Origin: Phenylobacterium kunshanense
GTDB lineage: Bacteria > Pseudomonadota > Alphaproteobacteria > Caulobacterales > Caulobacteraceae
Assembly (NCBI RefSeq): GCF_003254525.1
Contig: NZ_QFYS01000001.1
Coordinates: 763,027 to 827,026 of the forward strand
Length of the DNA stretch: 64,000 bases
Direction of reading: 5' to 3'
Shown here: positions 53,964 to 63,946 of the stretch, piece by piece
How positions within the stretch are numbered: the stretch's first letter is position 1
Layout of the letters: each line of letters opens with the position of its first letter
The notes under the pieces: model-generated
What the model was told of the DNA's origin: nothing
The model's database searches: none
The model's input: only the letters and a program-made list of their open reading frames with translations
Made by a program: the position numbers and the translations under genes

Positions 53964-54551
53964 TTAACCTTCCGCGTCGGCGGCCGGCGCCTGGGCCGAG
54001 GCGCCATCGGCGCGGCGGCCGATCACGTCCGAGACCTTCTTGCCACGCTTGGCCGCCACTTGGCGGGGCGAGGACTGGGCCTTCAGCGCTTCGAACGTCG
54101 CGCGCACCATGTTGTAGGGGTTGGACGAGCCGACCGACTTGCCGACCACGTCCTGGACGCCCAGGGTTTCGAGCACCGCGCGCATCGGGCCGCCGGCGAT
54201 GACGCCGGTGCCGGGAGGCGCCGCGCGCACCATCACCTTGCCCGCGCCCCAACGGCCGTTGCCGTCGTGGTGCAGGGTGCGGCTTTCGCGCAGCGGCACG
54301 CGGATCATCGACTTCTTGGCTTCTTCGGTCGCCTTGCGGATGGCTTCCGGCACTTCACGCGCCTTGCCATGACCGAAGCCCACGCGGCCCTTCTGGTCGC
54401 CAACGACCATCAGCGCGGCGAAGGAGAACCGGCGGCCGCCCTTCACGGTGGCGGCGACGCGGTTGATGTGGACCAGCTTCTCGACGATTTCGCTGTCGCG
54501 TTCTTCTTCGCGATTGCGCCGATCGCCGCGCTCTTCGTTCCTGCGAGCCAT
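53964..54551 (-). CDS. rpsE: 30S ribosomal protein S5
   Basis: A 195-residue S5 involved in decoding accuracy. It has the motifs [40 protein letters not shown] and [21 protein letters not shown]-terminal ~20 residues are highly charged ([20 protein letters not shown]). The C-terminal extension is basic and Ala-rich. It lies 9 bases after rplR. Confidence 0.98.
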   Translation of the reverse strand: MARRNEERGDRRNREEERDSEIVEKLVHINRVAATVKGGRRFSFAALMVVGDQKGRVGFGHGKAREVPEAIRKATEEAKKSMIRVPLRESRTLHHDGNGRWGAGKVMVRAAPPGTGVIAGGPMRAVLETLGVQDVVGKSVGSSNPYNMVRATFEALKAQSSPRQVAAKRGKKVSDVIGRRADGASAQAPAADAEG

Positions 54552-54560
54552 GATCGTTCC

Positions 54561-54917
54561 TTAGAAATTCAGGCCGGCTTCGCGCGCGGCGTCCGCCAGG
54601 GCCTTGACCCGGCCGTGGTACAGATAGCCGCCGCGGTCGAAGACGACGTCCTTGACGCCCTTCTCGATCGCGCGCTGGGCCACGAGGGCGCCCACGCGGG
54701 CGGCGGCCTCCTTGTCCGAGCCCTTTTCCTTCTTGTCGCCTTCCAGCGACGAGGCGGCCGCGAGCGTCACGCCGCGCTCATCATCGATGACCTGGGCGTA
54801 GATGTTCTTGGACGAGCGGAAGACCGACAGCCGCGGACGCCCGTTCGCCACCGAACGGAGGCGGGTACGGACGCGCTGTGCGCGGCGCTGGGTGGTGTCG
54901 CGGGGAGAGAGCGCCAT
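54561..54917 (-). CDS. rplR: 50S ribosomal protein L18
   Basis: A 118-residue L18, which binds 5S rRNA in the central protuberance. It has [40 protein letters not shown] and the end [20 protein letters not shown]. Three bases separate it from rplF. Confidence 0.98.
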   Translation of the reverse strand: MALSPRDTTQRRAQRVRTRLRSVANGRPRLSVFRSSKNIYAQVIDDERGVTLAAASSLEGDKKEKGSDKEAAARVGALVAQRAIEKGVKDVVFDRGGYLYHGRVKALADAAREAGLNF

Positions 54918-54920
54918 GGC

Positions 54921-55454
54921 TTACTTCTTCTTGCCTTCCTTGCGCCGGACCTTTTCGCCGGCATAACGCACGCCCTTGCCCTTATAGGGCTCCGGCGGAC
55001 GAATGCGGCGAATCCGGGCGGCGGTTTCGCCGACCAGCTGCTTGTCGATGCCCGAGATCTTGATCTCGGTCTGCTTCGGCGTGGCGAAGCTGATGCCCGC
55101 GGGCGGCGGGATATCCACTTCGTGGCTGAAGCCGAGCTGCATCGAGAGGGCCGGACCCTTCATGGCGGCGCGGTAACCGACGCCGACCAGCTCGAGGGTC
55201 TCTTCATAGCCCTGGGTGACGCCCACGACCATGTTGTTGACCAGCGTGCGGGACAGACCCCACATCGCCTGGGCCCGCGTGGTCTCCTGGCGCTTCGCGA
55301 GCGTGAGCTCCGAGCCTTCCTGCTTGACCTCGATTTCCTCGGCCACGGTCCAGGACAGCTGGCCCTTGGGCCCCTTCACCGTGACCGTCTGGCCCTCGAT
55401 GGTCACCGTCACGCCGCTCGGGACGGGAACCGCCTTCTTTCCGATACGAGACAT
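54921..55454 (-). CDS. rplF: 50S ribosomal protein L6
   Basis: A 177-residue L6, near the factor-binding site. The start [20 protein letters not shown] and the conserved end motif [20 protein letters not shown] are both present. The stop-start spacing with rpsH is one base, suggesting coupled translation. Confidence 0.98.
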   Translation of the reverse strand: MSRIGKKAVPVPSGVTVTIEGQTVTVKGPKGQLSWTVAEEIEVKQEGSELTLAKRQETTRAQAMWGLSRTLVNNMVVGVTQGYEETLELVGVGYRAAMKGPALSMQLGFSHEVDIPPPAGISFATPKQTEIKISGIDKQLVGETAARIRRIRPPEPYKGKGVRYAGEKVRRKEGKKK

Positions 55455-55455
55455 C

Positions 55456-55851
55456 TTAGTAGACCCGGCAGAGCACTTCGCCGCCCACGTTGGCCTCGCG
55501 GGCCGCGGTGTCCGACATGACGCCCTTCGGCGTCGACAGGATCGAGATACCGAGGCCGTTCTTCACCGGCTTCAGGTCCTTGATCGACGAATAGACGCGG
55601 CGGCCCGGCTTCGACACGCGGCTGATTTCCACGATGACCGGCTGGCCGTCGAAGTACTTCAGCTCGACCTCGAACTCCGGGAAGGCGCCGGGCTTTTCCA
55701 CCAGGTGGTAGCCGCGGATGTAGCCCTCATCGAGCAGCACATCGAGGACGCGCGCGCGCATCTTCGACGCCGGCGTCGAGAGCTTGTTCCGGCCGCGCAT
55801 GGCGGCGTTCTTGATGCGGGCGATCAGATCGCCGATGGGGTCGTTGACCAT
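55456..55851 (-). CDS. rpsH: 30S ribosomal protein S8
   Basis: A 131-residue S8, a central-domain assembly protein that binds 16S helix 21. It shows [40 protein letters not shown] and [20 protein letters not shown]. In E. coli S8 represses the spc operon at the rplE region; an equivalent site was not sought here. Confidence 0.98.
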   Translation of the reverse strand: MVNDPIGDLIARIKNAAMRGRNKLSTPASKMRARVLDVLLDEGYIRGYHLVEKPGAFPEFEVELKYFDGQPVIVEISRVSKPGRRVYSSIKDLKPVKNGLGISILSTPKGVMSDTAAREANVGGEVLCRVY

Positions 55852-55860
55852 GTGATCCCC

Positions 55861-56166
55861 TTACCAGCTCGACTTCACGAGGCCGGGGATCAGCCCGTGC
55901 GAACCCAGTTCGCGCAGGGAGACCCGGCTCATCTTCAGCTTGCGATAGTAGCCGCGCGGACGGCCCGTGACTTCGCACCGGTTGCGGATGCGGGTCTGGG
56001 ACGAATTGCGGGGCAGTTCCGCGAGCTTCAGGCGAGCTTCGAAACGATCCTCGAGCGGCAGGCTCTCGTCATTGGCGATCGCCTTCAGCGCGTCGCGCTT
56101 GGCGGCGTACTGCTTGACGAGCTTCTTGACTCGTTCGTTGCGGTTGACGGCGCTTTTCTTGGCCAT
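55861..56166 (-). CDS. rpsN: 30S ribosomal protein S14
   Basis: A 101-residue S14 of the long, zinc-free type, with [40 protein letters not shown] and [18 protein letters not shown]. Only one Cys is present, so it cannot form the four-Cys zinc site of short S14. Confidence 0.98.
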   Translation of the reverse strand: MAKKSAVNRNERVKKLVKQYAAKRDALKAIANDESLPLEDRFEARLKLAELPRNSSQTRIRNRCEVTGRPRGYYRKLKMSRVSLRELGSHGLIPGLVKSSW

Positions 56167-56187
56167 GTGTCTCTTCCTTCCCCGCCG

Positions 56188-56748
56188 TTACGCTTGAACG
56201 AACGGGAACTGGAATTCCCGGAGGAGCTCGCGGGCTTCCTCATCGGTCTTCGCAGTGGTGGCGACGATGATGTCCATGCCCCAGATCTGGTCGATCTGGT
56301 CGTAGTTGATCTCCGGGAACACGATGTGCTCCTTCAGACCCATGGCGTAGTTGCCGCGGCCGTCGAACGACGTGGGCTTCAGCCCCCGGAAGTCCTTCAC
56401 GCGCGGCAGCGCGATGGTGATCAGACGGTCGAGGAACTCGTACATCTGATCCTTGCGCAGCGTGACCTTGCAGCCCACGGTCATGCCCTCGCGCAGCTTG
56501 AAGCCGGCGATGGACGTACGGGCCTTGGTCGCCACCGGCTTCTGGCCGGCGATCTTCGCCAGGTCGGCCATGGCCGACTGGATCTTCTTGGAGTCCGCGA
56601 CAGCCTCACCCACGCCCATGTTGATGACGATCTTGTCCAACTTGGGGATCTGCATCTCGTTGGTGTAGCCGAACTTTTCCTTCAGCTGCCCCCGGATGCG
56701 CGAGCGATACTCGGACTTGAGCCGCGGTTCGTAAGCCTGATCAGCCAT
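56188..56748 (-). CDS. rplE: 50S ribosomal protein L5
   Basis: A 186-residue L5 that carries 5S rRNA and contacts the P-site tRNA. It has [40 protein letters not shown] and [20 protein letters not shown]. The start overlaps the rplX end by eight bases. Confidence 0.98.
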   Translation of the reverse strand: MADQAYEPRLKSEYRSRIRGQLKEKFGYTNEMQIPKLDKIVINMGVGEAVADSKKIQSAMADLAKIAGQKPVATKARTSIAGFKLREGMTVGCKVTLRKDQMYEFLDRLITIALPRVKDFRGLKPTSFDGRGNYAMGLKEHIVFPEINYDQIDQIWGMDIIVATTAKTDEEARELLREFQFPFVQA

Positions 56749-57055
56749 TGATCACCTCGCCGGTCGTCTTGGCGATACGGACCTTCTTGTCGCCGTCCAC
56801 GCGGAAGCCGACGCGGGTCGGCTTGCCGTTGGAGTCGACGACGGCCACGTTCGACAGGTGGAGCGACGCTTCCTTGTTCTTGATGCCGCCCTGCGGGTCG
56901 AACTGGGTCGGGCGGGTGTGACGCTGAACCATGTTCAGGCCTTCCACCACGACGCGCTCTTCCTTGGGCAGGACCTTGAGGACATTGCCCTGACGGCCCT
57001 TGTCCTTGCCGGTGAGGACCACGACGCGGTCCCCCTTCTTGATCTTCGCAGCCAT
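56741..57055 (-). CDS. rplX: 50S ribosomal protein L24
   Basis: A 104-residue L24, an assembly initiator with a KOW motif: [20 protein letters not shown] then [16 protein letters not shown] use the ATG at 57055, which shares one base with the rplN stop (TGATG). An in-frame GTG one codon earlier is less likely. Confidence 0.97.
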   Translation of the reverse strand: MAAKIKKGDRVVVLTGKDKGRQGNVLKVLPKEERVVVEGLNMVQRHTRPTQFDPQGGIKNKEASLHLSNVAVVDSNGKPTRVGFRVDGDKKVRIAKTTGEVING

Positions 57056-57423
57056 CACAGCACCTCGGGCGCGAGAGAAATGACCTTCATGTGGTTCTTG
57101 GCGCGCAGCTCGCGCGGAACCGGGCCGAAGATCCGCGTGCCGATCGGCTCGCCTTGCTTGTTCACGATGACCGCCGCGTTCTTGTCGAAGCGGATCACCG
57201 AGCCATCCTTGCGCTTGATCGCCTGGCTGGTGCGCACGACGATCGCCTGCAGCACGTCACCCTTCTTCACGCGGCCGCGCGGAATCGCTTCCTTCACGGA
57301 CACGACGATCTTGTCACCGACGCTGGCGTAACGGCGCTTCGCGCCGCCCAGCACCTTGATGCACATGACCCGGCGGGCGCCGGAATTGTCGGCGACGTCC
57401 AGGTTAGTTTGCATCTGGATCAT
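57055..57423 (-). CDS. rplN: 50S ribosomal protein L14
   Basis: A 122-residue L14 at the subunit interface. It reads [40 protein letters not shown] and [20 protein letters not shown], the standard family sequence. It lies 12 bases after rpsQ and is coupled to rplX. Confidence 0.98.
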   Translation of the reverse strand: MIQMQTNLDVADNSGARRVMCIKVLGGAKRRYASVGDKIVVSVKEAIPRGRVKKGDVLQAIVVRTSQAIKRKDGSVIRFDKNAAVIVNKQGEPIGTRIFGPVPRELRAKNHMKVISLAPEVL

Positions 57424-57435
57424 GTCTGTCGATCC

Positions 57436-57684
57436 TTAGGCTTGGGCCGCGCCGCCGGACGGCAGCACTTCCCAGGTTTTCGTCTTCGACTTGGGCGCGC
57501 ATTCAATGATGCGGACGACCTCGCCGGTCTTGCAGACGTTGGCCTCGTCATGGGCGTGGTACTTCTTGGACCGACGGACGGTCTTCTTGAGCACCGGGTG
57601 CAGGAAGGTCCGCTCGACCTTCACCACGACCGTCTTGTCGCCCTTGTCGGAGACGACTACGCCCTCGAGAATTCGCTTCGGCAT
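57436..57684 (-). CDS. rpsQ: 30S ribosomal protein S17
   Basis: An 82-residue S17, an early 16S-binding protein. It has [40 protein letters not shown] and the end [19 protein letters not shown]. It lies 13 bases after rpmC. Confidence 0.97.
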   Translation of the reverse strand: MPKRILEGVVVSDKGDKTVVVKVERTFLHPVLKKTVRRSKKYHAHDEANVCKTGEVVRIIECAPKSKTKTWEVLPSGGAAQA

Positions 57685-57697
57685 CTGTCGTAGCTCC

Positions 57698-57892
57698 TCA
57701 GGCCTGAGCCTGCTTGGCGCGCAGGACGGTCTTGATGCGCGCGATATCCTTGCGCACCTCGCCCACGCGATGGGTCTTCTCCACCTGGCCGGTCGCCTTC
57801 TGGAAGCGCAGGTTGAACTGCTCCTTCTTGAGGGAGACGAGCTGCTCGGTCAGCTGGTCGGGCGTCATGCCCCGGATTTCGTCGATCTTCAT
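57698..57892 (-). CDS. rpmC: 50S ribosomal protein L29
   Basis: A 64-residue L29 near the tunnel exit, where it contacts trigger factor and SRP. It has [20 protein letters not shown] and [20 protein letters not shown]. The ATG at 57892 makes a TGATG junction with the rplP stop; the GTG one codon upstream is the alternative. Confidence 0.97.
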   Translation of the reverse strand: MKIDEIRGMTPDQLTEQLVSLKKEQFNLRFQKATGQVEKTHRVGEVRKDIARIKTVLRAKQAQA

Positions 57893-58323
57893 CACGCGTG
57901 CTCCGCGACGGGGGCGTCGATCCGGGTGACGATGCGGGTCTTCACCGGAAGCTTGGCCGCGCCGAGGCGCAGCGCTTCGCGGGCCACGTCGTCCGGCACG
58001 CCGTCGATTTCGAACATGATCCGGCCGGGGGCGACCCGGGCGGCCCAGTAGTCGACGGCGCCCTTGCCGGAGCCCATCCGCACTTCGGCGGGCTTACCGG
58101 TCACCGGCACGTCGGGGTAGATGCGGATCCACACCCGGCCCTGGCGCTTCATCTGGCGCGTGATCGCGCGGCGGGCCGCCTCGATCTGGCGCGCGGTGAT
58201 GCGCTCGGGCTCGACCGACTTCAGGCCGTAGGAGCCGAAGTTCAGCGTGAAGCCGCCCTTGGCCATCCCGTGGATACGGCCCTTGAACTGCTTGCGATAC
58301 TTAGTGCGCTTGGGAGACAGCAT
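57892..58323 (-). CDS. rplP: 50S ribosomal protein L16
   Basis: A 143-residue L16 close to the A site. It has [40 protein letters not shown] and [20 protein letters not shown]. The start lies 12 bases after rpsC. Confidence 0.98.
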   Translation of the reverse strand: MLSPKRTKYRKQFKGRIHGMAKGGFTLNFGSYGLKSVEPERITARQIEAARRAITRQMKRQGRVWIRIYPDVPVTGKPAEVRMGSGKGAVDYWAARVAPGRIMFEIDGVPDDVAREALRLGAAKLPVKTRIVTRIDAPVAEHA

Positions 58324-58335
58324 GTTCCTGAGTCC

Positions 58336-59097
58336 TTAGGCGTTCTGCGGCTCGCCGCGGCGCTCGCGCCGGGGACCACGATCCGGACGGTCGCCACGCT
58401 CGCGGCCACCACCCTCACCCGCAGGCCCGCTCTCGCCGGCCAGGCGCTTGTCCATGGCCATCGGGTCGTGGTCCAGGACCTCGCCCTTGAAGACCCAGAC
58501 CTTCACGCCGATCACGCCGTACGTGGTCTTGGCCTCGGTGAAGCCATAGTCGACGTCGGCGCGCAGGGTGTGCAGCGGCACGCGGCCTTCGCGATACCAC
58601 TCCATACGCGCGATTTCCGCGCCGCCCAGGCGGCCCGACACGTTGATGCGGACGCCCTTGGCGCCGAGGCGCATGGCGGACTGCATCGAGCGCTTCATGG
58701 CGCGGCGGAACGCGACCCGACGCTCGAGCTGCTGGGCGATGTTCTCGGCCACCAGCTGGGCGTCGGTTTCCGGCTTGCGGATTTCGACGATGTTCAGGTG
58801 GACTTCGCCATCCGTCATGGAGGCGATGTCCTTGCGCAGCTTCTCGATGTCCGCGCCCTTCTTGCCGATGATCACGCCAGGGCGCGCGGCATAGATGGTG
58901 ATGCGGCACTTCTTGTGCGGACGCTCGATGATGATCCGCGACACGCCGGCCTGATACAGACGCTTCTTCAGCGCGCGACGGACCTTGATGTCTTCGTGAA
59001 GCAGACGCCCGTACTCGGGGCCGTCGGCGAACCAGCGGCTGTCCCAAGTGCGGTTGATGCCGAGGCGAAGCCCGACCGGATTGATTTTCTGACCCAT
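58336..59097 (-). CDS. rpsC: 30S ribosomal protein S3
   Basis: A 253-residue S3, part of the mRNA entry helicase. It has [20 protein letters not shown], the KH loop [17 protein letters not shown] and [20 protein letters not shown]. The last ~40 residues are an Arg/Gly/Asp-rich tail ([19 protein letters not shown]) longer than in E. coli. The ATG overlaps the rplV stop by one base. Confidence 0.98.
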   Translation of the reverse strand: MGQKINPVGLRLGINRTWDSRWFADGPEYGRLLHEDIKVRRALKKRLYQAGVSRIIIERPHKKCRITIYAARPGVIIGKKGADIEKLRKDIASMTDGEVHLNIVEIRKPETDAQLVAENIAQQLERRVAFRRAMKRSMQSAMRLGAKGVRINVSGRLGGAEIARMEWYREGRVPLHTLRADVDYGFTEAKTTYGVIGVKVWVFKGEVLDHDPMAMDKRLAGESGPAGEGGGRERGDRPDRGPRRERRGEPQNA

Positions 59098-59477
59098 CAG
59101 GCGGCCTCACCCACTTCGCGGACCACGATCGTGATCTCGCTGAACGGCTTCTCGACGCGCGACGCACGACCGCGGGCGCGGGCATGGAAGCGCTTCATCA
59201 CGAGGTTCTTGCCCACGTAAGCCTCGGCGACGACCAGGCTGTCGATGTCGAGGTTGTGGTTGTTCTCGGCGTTGGAGATCGCCGAATAGAGCGCCTTGCG
59301 GACGTCCTGGGCGATACGCTTCGGGCTGAACTCGAGCTCGTTGAGGGCGCGCTGCACCTTCAGGCCGCGGATCGACTGGGCCACGAGATTGAGCTTGCGG
59401 GGGCTCGTGCGCAGCGTGCGCACCTTCGCCACCGCTTCGGCGTCCGTATAACGGCGAGCCTTGGCTTGCTTGCTCAT
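59097..59477 (-). CDS. rplV: 50S ribosomal protein L22
   Basis: A 126-residue L22, whose loop lines the exit tunnel and is a macrolide-resistance site. It has [40 protein letters not shown] and the beta-hairpin [20 protein letters not shown]. One base separates it from rpsS. Confidence 0.98.
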   Translation of the reverse strand: MSKQAKARRYTDAEAVAKVRTLRTSPRKLNLVAQSIRGLKVQRALNELEFSPKRIAQDVRKALYSAISNAENNHNLDIDSLVVAEAYVGKNLVMKRFHARARGRASRVEKPFSEITIVVREVGEAA

Positions 59478-59478
59478 C

Positions 59479-59757
59479 TTACTTCCTCTTGGCCTTCTTG
59501 TCGGCCGCGTGACCGGGGAAGAAGCGGGTGGGAGCGAACTCGCCCAGCTTCATGCCGACCATGTCTTCCGAGATGAGCACGGGGACGTGCTTCTGGCCGT
59601 TGTGCACGCCGAAGGTCAGACCCACGAACTGGGGCATGATCGTCGAGCGGCGCGACCAGGTCTTGATCACGTCCTTGCGGCCGGAGCTCTGCGCGGCTTC
59701 GGCCTTCTTCAGCAGGTACCCGTCGACGAACGGGCCTTTCCAGACGGAACGGGTCAT
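59479..59757 (-). CDS. rpsS: 30S ribosomal protein S19
   Basis: A 92-residue S19 in the 30S head. It has [40 protein letters not shown] and [19 protein letters not shown]. It lies three bases after rplB. Confidence 0.98.
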   Translation of the reverse strand: MTRSVWKGPFVDGYLLKKAEAAQSSGRKDVIKTWSRRSTIMPQFVGLTFGVHNGQKHVPVLISEDMVGMKLGEFAPTRFFPGHAADKKAKRK

Positions 59758-59760
59758 GGC

Positions 59761-60597
59761 TTAGCGAGCCTTCCGAGCGTGACGCGAACGGATGATGAAC
59801 TTGTCCGTCGCCTTGTTCTTGCGGGTCTTGCGGCCCTTCGTGGGCTTGCCCCACGGGGTGACCGGGTGACGGCCGCCCGAGGTGCGGCCTTCACCGCCGC
59901 CGTGCGGGTGGTCGATCGGGTTCATGGCGACGCCGCGGACATGCGGGCGACGACCCTTGTGACGAGCGCGGCCGGCCTTGCCGAGGCTCTCGTTCATGTG
60001 GTCCGGGTTCGACACCGCGCCGACCGTGGCCATGCAGCCGTCCGGCACCATCCGCAGTTCGCCCGAGTTCAGGCGGATCTGGGCGTAGCCGGCGTCACGG
60101 CCGACGAGCTGGGCGTAACCGCCGGCCGAACGGGCGATCTGGCCACCCTTCATCGGCTTGAGCTCGACGTTGTGGATGATCGTACCGATCGGCATGCCGC
60201 GCAGCGGCATGGCGTTGCCCGGCTTCACGTCGGCCTTCTCGGCGGCGATGACCACGTCACCCGCCTTGAGGCGTTGCGGAGCCAGGATGTAGGCGAGCTC
60301 GCCGTCCGCGTACTTCACCAGGGCGATGAAGGCAGACCGGTTCGGGTCGTACTCGAGCCGCTCGACCGTGGCCGGCACGTCGAACTTGCGACGCTTGAAG
60401 TCCACGATGCGGTACAGGCGCTTGGCGCCGCCGCCGCGGAAACGGACCGCGACGCGGCCGTTGCCGCCACGACCGCCGGACTTGGTCAGGCCTTCGACGA
60501 GCGACTTTTCCGGCCGGCCCTTGTGGAGCTCGGACTTGTCGACCAGGACCAGCTGACGGCGGCCCGGCGAAGTCGGGTTGAACTGCTTCAGAGCCAT
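59761..60597 (-). CDS. rplB: 50S ribosomal protein L2
   Basis: A 278-residue L2, needed for subunit joining and peptidyl transfer. It has [40 protein letters not shown] and the conserved [20 protein letters not shown] with the functional His. It follows rplW after four bases. Confidence 0.98.
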   Translation of the reverse strand: MALKQFNPTSPGRRQLVLVDKSELHKGRPEKSLVEGLTKSGGRGGNGRVAVRFRGGGAKRLYRIVDFKRRKFDVPATVERLEYDPNRSAFIALVKYADGELAYILAPQRLKAGDVVIAAEKADVKPGNAMPLRGMPIGTIIHNVELKPMKGGQIARSAGGYAQLVGRDAGYAQIRLNSGELRMVPDGCMATVGAVSNPDHMNESLGKAGRARHKGRRPHVRGVAMNPIDHPHGGGEGRTSGGRHPVTPWGKPTKGRKTRKNKATDKFIIRSRHARKAR

Positions 60598-60601
60598 CGG
60601 A

Positions 60602-60904
60602 TCAGAGCCCCGTGGTGATGTCGATCGACTGGCCGTCGGCCAGGGTCACGATCGCTTTCTTGACGTCCGAGCGTCGGCCCTTGATGCCGCGGAACCGCTT
60701 GGTCTTGCCCTTCACGTTGACCGTATTGACCTTCGTGACGTTGACCTTGAACAGCGCCTCGACCGCAGCGGCGATCTCGTCCTTCGTGGCGTCCTCGGCG
60801 ACCCGGAAGACCACCTTGTTCTGCTCGGAAAGCAGCGTGGCCTTTTCGGTGATCACCGGCGACAGGATGGTGTCGTAGTGACGGATGGTGGGCTCGACGG
60901 CCAT
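60602..60904 (-). CDS. rplW: 50S ribosomal protein L23
   Basis: A 100-residue L23 at the tunnel exit, the dock for trigger factor and SRP. It has [20 protein letters not shown] and [20 protein letters not shown]. The ATG at 60904 shares one base with the rplD stop; a GTG one codon upstream is possible. Confidence 0.97.
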   Translation of the reverse strand: MAVEPTIRHYDTILSPVITEKATLLSEQNKVVFRVAEDATKDEIAAAVEALFKVNVTKVNTVNVKGKTKRFRGIKGRRSDVKKAIVTLADGQSIDITTGL

Positions 60905-61542
60905 CACGCGGCCTCCTCAGGCTGGAAGCGCGCCTGGATCGCCGCGACCGCGTCCTTGGTCAGGACCAGGGTGCGGCGGCGCAGCACGTCATAGACGTTC
61001 AGGCCGGCGTTCGGCAGCACGTCCACGTTCGGGATGTTGCGCGCGGCGAGCTTGAAGTTCGTGTCCACTTCCGGGCCGGCGATGACCAGCGCGTGGGTCA
61101 CGCCGATCTTGCCGAGTTGGTCGCGAAGAGCGGCCGTCTTGGCGTCCTTCAGGGCGACGCTGTCGACGACGATCAGCGAGCCGTCCTTGGCCTTGGAGGA
61201 CAGGGCGTGCTTGAGGGCCAGGGCGCGGACCTTCTTGGGCAGGTCGAACGCATGGCTGCGAACGACCGGACCGTGGGCCTTGGCGCCGCCGACGAACTGG
61301 GCCGCCCGGCGCGAGCCGTGACGGGCGCCGCCGGTGCCCTTCTGCTTGTACATCTTCTTGCCCGTACGAGAGACCTCGTTGCGGACCTGGATCTTGTGCG
61401 TGCCGGCGCGACGCTTGGCGAGCTGCCAGGTCACGACGCGCTGCAGGATGTCGGCGCGGATCTCTTCGATGCCGAAGATGTCGTCGGCCAGCTCGATCGA
61501 GCCGCCCTTCCCGCCGTCGAGCTTGATGACGTCGAGTTTCAT
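60904..61542 (-). CDS. rplD: 50S ribosomal protein L4
   Basis: A 212-residue L4. The tunnel-lining loop is [20 protein letters not shown], and [20 protein letters not shown] follows. In E. coli L4 also represses the S10 operon by binding its leader; I did not find evidence for that control here. The ATG overlaps the rplC stop (TAATG). Confidence 0.98.
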   Translation of the reverse strand: MKLDVIKLDGGKGGSIELADDIFGIEEIRADILQRVVTWQLAKRRAGTHKIQVRNEVSRTGKKMYKQKGTGGARHGSRRAAQFVGGAKAHGPVVRSHAFDLPKKVRALALKHALSSKAKDGSLIVVDSVALKDAKTAALRDQLGKIGVTHALVIAGPEVDTNFKLAARNIPNVDVLPNAGLNVYDVLRRRTLVLTKDAVAAIQARFQPEEAA

Positions 61543-62309
61543 TACGCTTGATCCCCAGCTTCGGTGGCCTGGGCCTCTTCAGCCGGCGCTTCCGTCACGG
61601 CCGGCTCTTCGGCCGGCGCGGCGGCGACTTCACCCGCCTTGCGGAAGGCGCCCGGCTTCGGGGCCTCGGCCGGCAGGGCCGACTTCACCGCGTCGCGGAT
61701 CTTCACGAACGTGCCTTCCGTGCCCGGGACGGCGCCCTTCACAAGGATCAGGCCGCGCTCGGCGTCCACGCGCCAGACGGTCAGGTTGAGGGTGGTGACG
61801 GTCTCCTGGCCGAGATGGCCAGCCATCTTCTTGCCCGGGAACGTGCGGCCCGGATCCTGACGCTGGCCGGTCGAACCATGCGAGCGGTGGGAGACGGACA
61901 CACCGTGGGTGGCGCGCAGGCCGCCGAAGTTCCAGCGCTTCATGGCGCCGGCGAAGCCCTTACCGACCGTGACACCGGTGATGTCGATCTTCTGGCCGGG
62001 GACGAAGTGGTCGGCGGTGATTTCCGCGCCCACGTCGATCAGGTTGTCCTCGGAGACCTTGAACTCGACCACCTTGGCCTTCGGCTCAACTTCGCCCTTG
62101 GCGAAGTGGCCGCGGAGCCCCTTGGAGGTGTTCTTCGGCTTCTTCTTACCCGCGCCGAGCTGGAGGGCGACGTAGCCGTCCTTGTCCTTGGTGCGGTGGG
62201 CGACGACCTGGCAGCCTTCGAGGCTCAGGACCGTCACAGGCACATGGACGCCCGCTTCGTCGAAGAAGCGCGCCATGCCCATTTTCTTGGCGATCACGCC
62301 GGTTCGCAT
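61542..62309 (-). CDS. rplC: 50S ribosomal protein L3
   Basis: A 255-residue L3, an assembly initiator near the peptidyl transferase centre. It has [40 protein letters not shown] and [20 protein letters not shown]. It is about 45 residues longer than E. coli L3: after ~210 there is an acidic Ala/Glu/Pro-rich C-terminal extension ([20 protein letters not shown]). It follows rpsJ by 13 bases. Confidence 0.97.
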   Translation of the reverse strand: MRTGVIAKKMGMARFFDEAGVHVPVTVLSLEGCQVVAHRTKDKDGYVALQLGAGKKKPKNTSKGLRGHFAKGEVEPKAKVVEFKVSEDNLIDVGAEITADHFVPGQKIDITGVTVGKGFAGAMKRWNFGGLRATHGVSVSHRSHGSTGQRQDPGRTFPGKKMAGHLGQETVTTLNLTVWRVDAERGLILVKGAVPGTEGTFVKIRDAVKSALPAEAPKPGAFRKAGEVAAAPAEEPAVTEAPAEEAQATEAGDQA

Positions 62310-62322
62310 CGGACCGATCCCC

Positions 62323-62631
62323 TTAGAGCTTGATCTCGACGTCCACGCCGGCGGACAGGTCGAGCTTCATGAGCGCGTCCACGGTCTGCGGGGTGGGGTC
62401 GACGATGTCGAGCACGCGCTTGTGCGTGCGGATTTCGAACTGCTCGCGCGACTTCTTGTCGATGTGCGGCGAACGGTTGACGGTGAATTTCTCGATGCGC
62501 GTCGGCAGCGGAATCGGTCCGCGCACGGTGGCGCCGGTTCTCTTGGCCGTGTTCACGATCTCGCGGGTGGAATGGTCCAACACGCGGTGATCGAAGGCCT
62601 TGAGCCGAATGCGGATGTTCTGACGATCCAT
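62323..62631 (-). CDS. rpsJ: 30S ribosomal protein S10 (NusE)
   Basis: A 102-residue S10, which also joins NusB in antitermination complexes. It has [40 protein letters not shown] and [20 protein letters not shown]. It is the first gene of the long S10-spc transcript, with about 150 bases of likely leader upstream. Confidence 0.98.
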   Translation of the reverse strand: MDRQNIRIRLKAFDHRVLDHSTREIVNTAKRTGATVRGPIPLPTRIEKFTVNRSPHIDKKSREQFEIRTHKRVLDIVDPTPQTVDALMKLDLSAGVDVEIKL

Positions 62632-62947
62632 ATCGCTCTTACGTTTCCCTACAGACGGCGGTCCGCCCGCGTGATCTCGACCATTTCAAAGACCAGCCCG
62701 AACACCCCAATGAGGCGCTCGTACGCGAAAGTCCGCACAAACGACATTGGCCCGCGCGAAACCCGCGAGGGCCGTTCCCGAAACGCTAGGTTTTAGCACT
62801 GTCTCAGGTCGTTCCGCGAACCGCGTCTGCGCTTCAAATCGCTTCGAAGCACACAGCCGGTCCAACAGGAGGCGCGGTAATACCGACGCGACTCGCCCAC
62901 GTCAAGGCCTGCGCCGCCATGGATGGCGCCGCAGGCCCCTCTCCTGT
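62632..62947. other. Leader/promoter region between the GIN gene and rpsJ
   Basis: About 316 bases without a gene. On the minus strand GCTAAAAC at 62797-62790 matches the -10 type described for Caulobacter housekeeping promoters (GCTANAWC); no convincing -35 partner was found. This would give a leader of about 150 bases for rpsJ. No terminator for the GIN gene was clearly seen, though a short GCGCCGCAGG-like inverted stretch lies near 62905-62935. Confidence 0.45.
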
Positions 62948-63781
62948 TCAGTCGCCGACGCGGACCGAGCCCGAGCCCATGACGGTCTTGGAGATCTCGC
63001 CCTTCACTTCCCGCACGCTGACGTCGCCGGAGCCCGCGATGCGCGCCTGCACGCTGTCGGCCACGCCGCGGAAGCCGATGTCGCCCGATCCGGCGATGGA
63101 GACCTTCATCGTCGTGGCCCGGCCGCTGGCGATCTCCACGTCCCCGGATCCCGCGATGTTGACCTCCAAAGGACCGGCGATGGACCGCACGGCCGTCGAA
63201 CCCGACCCCGCGATGGTGACATCCAGCCCCCCCTTGACGTCACCGGCGGCGACATCGCCGGAACCGGTCACATGGACCTTGAGCGCGCCTGTCGAGCCCA
63301 TGCGCGCATCGCCTGACCCCGCCTGGTTCACCCGCGCCTCTCCGGCGACGTTCGCGATCGTCCAGTCCCCGCAGCCGGCATTCGAAACCTTGAGCGTGGA
63401 CGAGCGGCCCACCGATCCGAAGACGGCGCCCCCGGCCTCGACGTCCACCTGCCGGGGAGTGTGGATGACCACCTGAGGCATCTCATCCCAGGCGATGTCG
63501 CCCACGTCCCGGACGGTCACGACGGCCTTTCCGTAGGAGCCCCGGCAGTTGCGGATCCGGCGATCGAAGTCGCCGTCGACGATGGTGCGCCCGCCCGGGA
63601 GGGTGCGAACCGTCAGAGGCGCGCGGCTGTTGGCCTTCACCACCTCGACCTTTACGTCCCCGCGGTCCTCGGGGACGATGGTCACGCGCGCAACCGCGTC
63701 GCGGATCTCCACCGAGGCCGCCTGGGCCGATCCCGCCGCCATCGCCGCGCTCGTAGCCAGGGCCACCATGTAAAGACGCAT
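62948..63781 (-). CDS. Exported GIN-domain (DUF2807-like) repeat protein
   Basis: A 277-residue protein with a signal peptide (about 1-22, MVALATSAAMAAGSAQAA then S). The C-terminal half has six or seven tandem repeats of about 19 residues, each with a core like VTGSGDV or IAGSGDV, the pattern of the GIN (auto-transporter adhesin head-like) beta-helix. Two Cys (NCRGSYG and NAGCGDW) may form a disulfide. The role is unknown; related proteins are periplasmic or surface located. The ATG at 63781 has GGGAGAG 6 bases upstream; an in-frame start at 63805 is rejected. It lies between tuf and rpsJ on the same strand. Confidence 0.87.
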   Translation of the reverse strand: MRLYMVALATSAAMAAGSAQAASVEIRDAVARVTIVPEDRGDVKVEVVKANSRAPLTVRTLPGGRTIVDGDFDRRIRNCRGSYGKAVVTVRDVGDIAWDEMPQVVIHTPRQVDVEAGGAVFGSVGRSSTLKVSNAGCGDWTIANVAGEARVNQAGSGDARMGSTGALKVHVTGSGDVAAGDVKGGLDVTIAGSGSTAVRSIAGPLEVNIAGSGDVEIASGRATTMKVSIAGSGDIGFRGVADSVQARIAGSGDVSVREVKGEISKTVMGSGSVRVGD

Positions 63782-63885
63782 CGAACTCTCCCGCCTCAGC
63801 AACAATGTGACCGAAGGCTAGACGCGGGAGGGCGGGGCCACAGCTTAAATCGGGGTCATGACTCTGTTGTCATCCCCGCAAGCGA

Positions 63886-63917
63886 AAGGGCCGCCGGGGT
63901 TTCCCCCGACGGCCCTT
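63886..63917 (-). terminator. Hairpin terminator after tuf
   Basis: A 14-base-pair stem, AAGGGCCGTCGGGG with CCCCGGCGGCCCTT (one T-G pair), closed by a GAAA tetraloop. Only three T follow, so it may be imperfect. It lies 29 bases past the tuf stop and separates tuf from the GIN gene. Confidence 0.75.
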
Positions 63918-63946
63918 CGTATTCGGTCTTCAGGTAAGCGGGTGGC

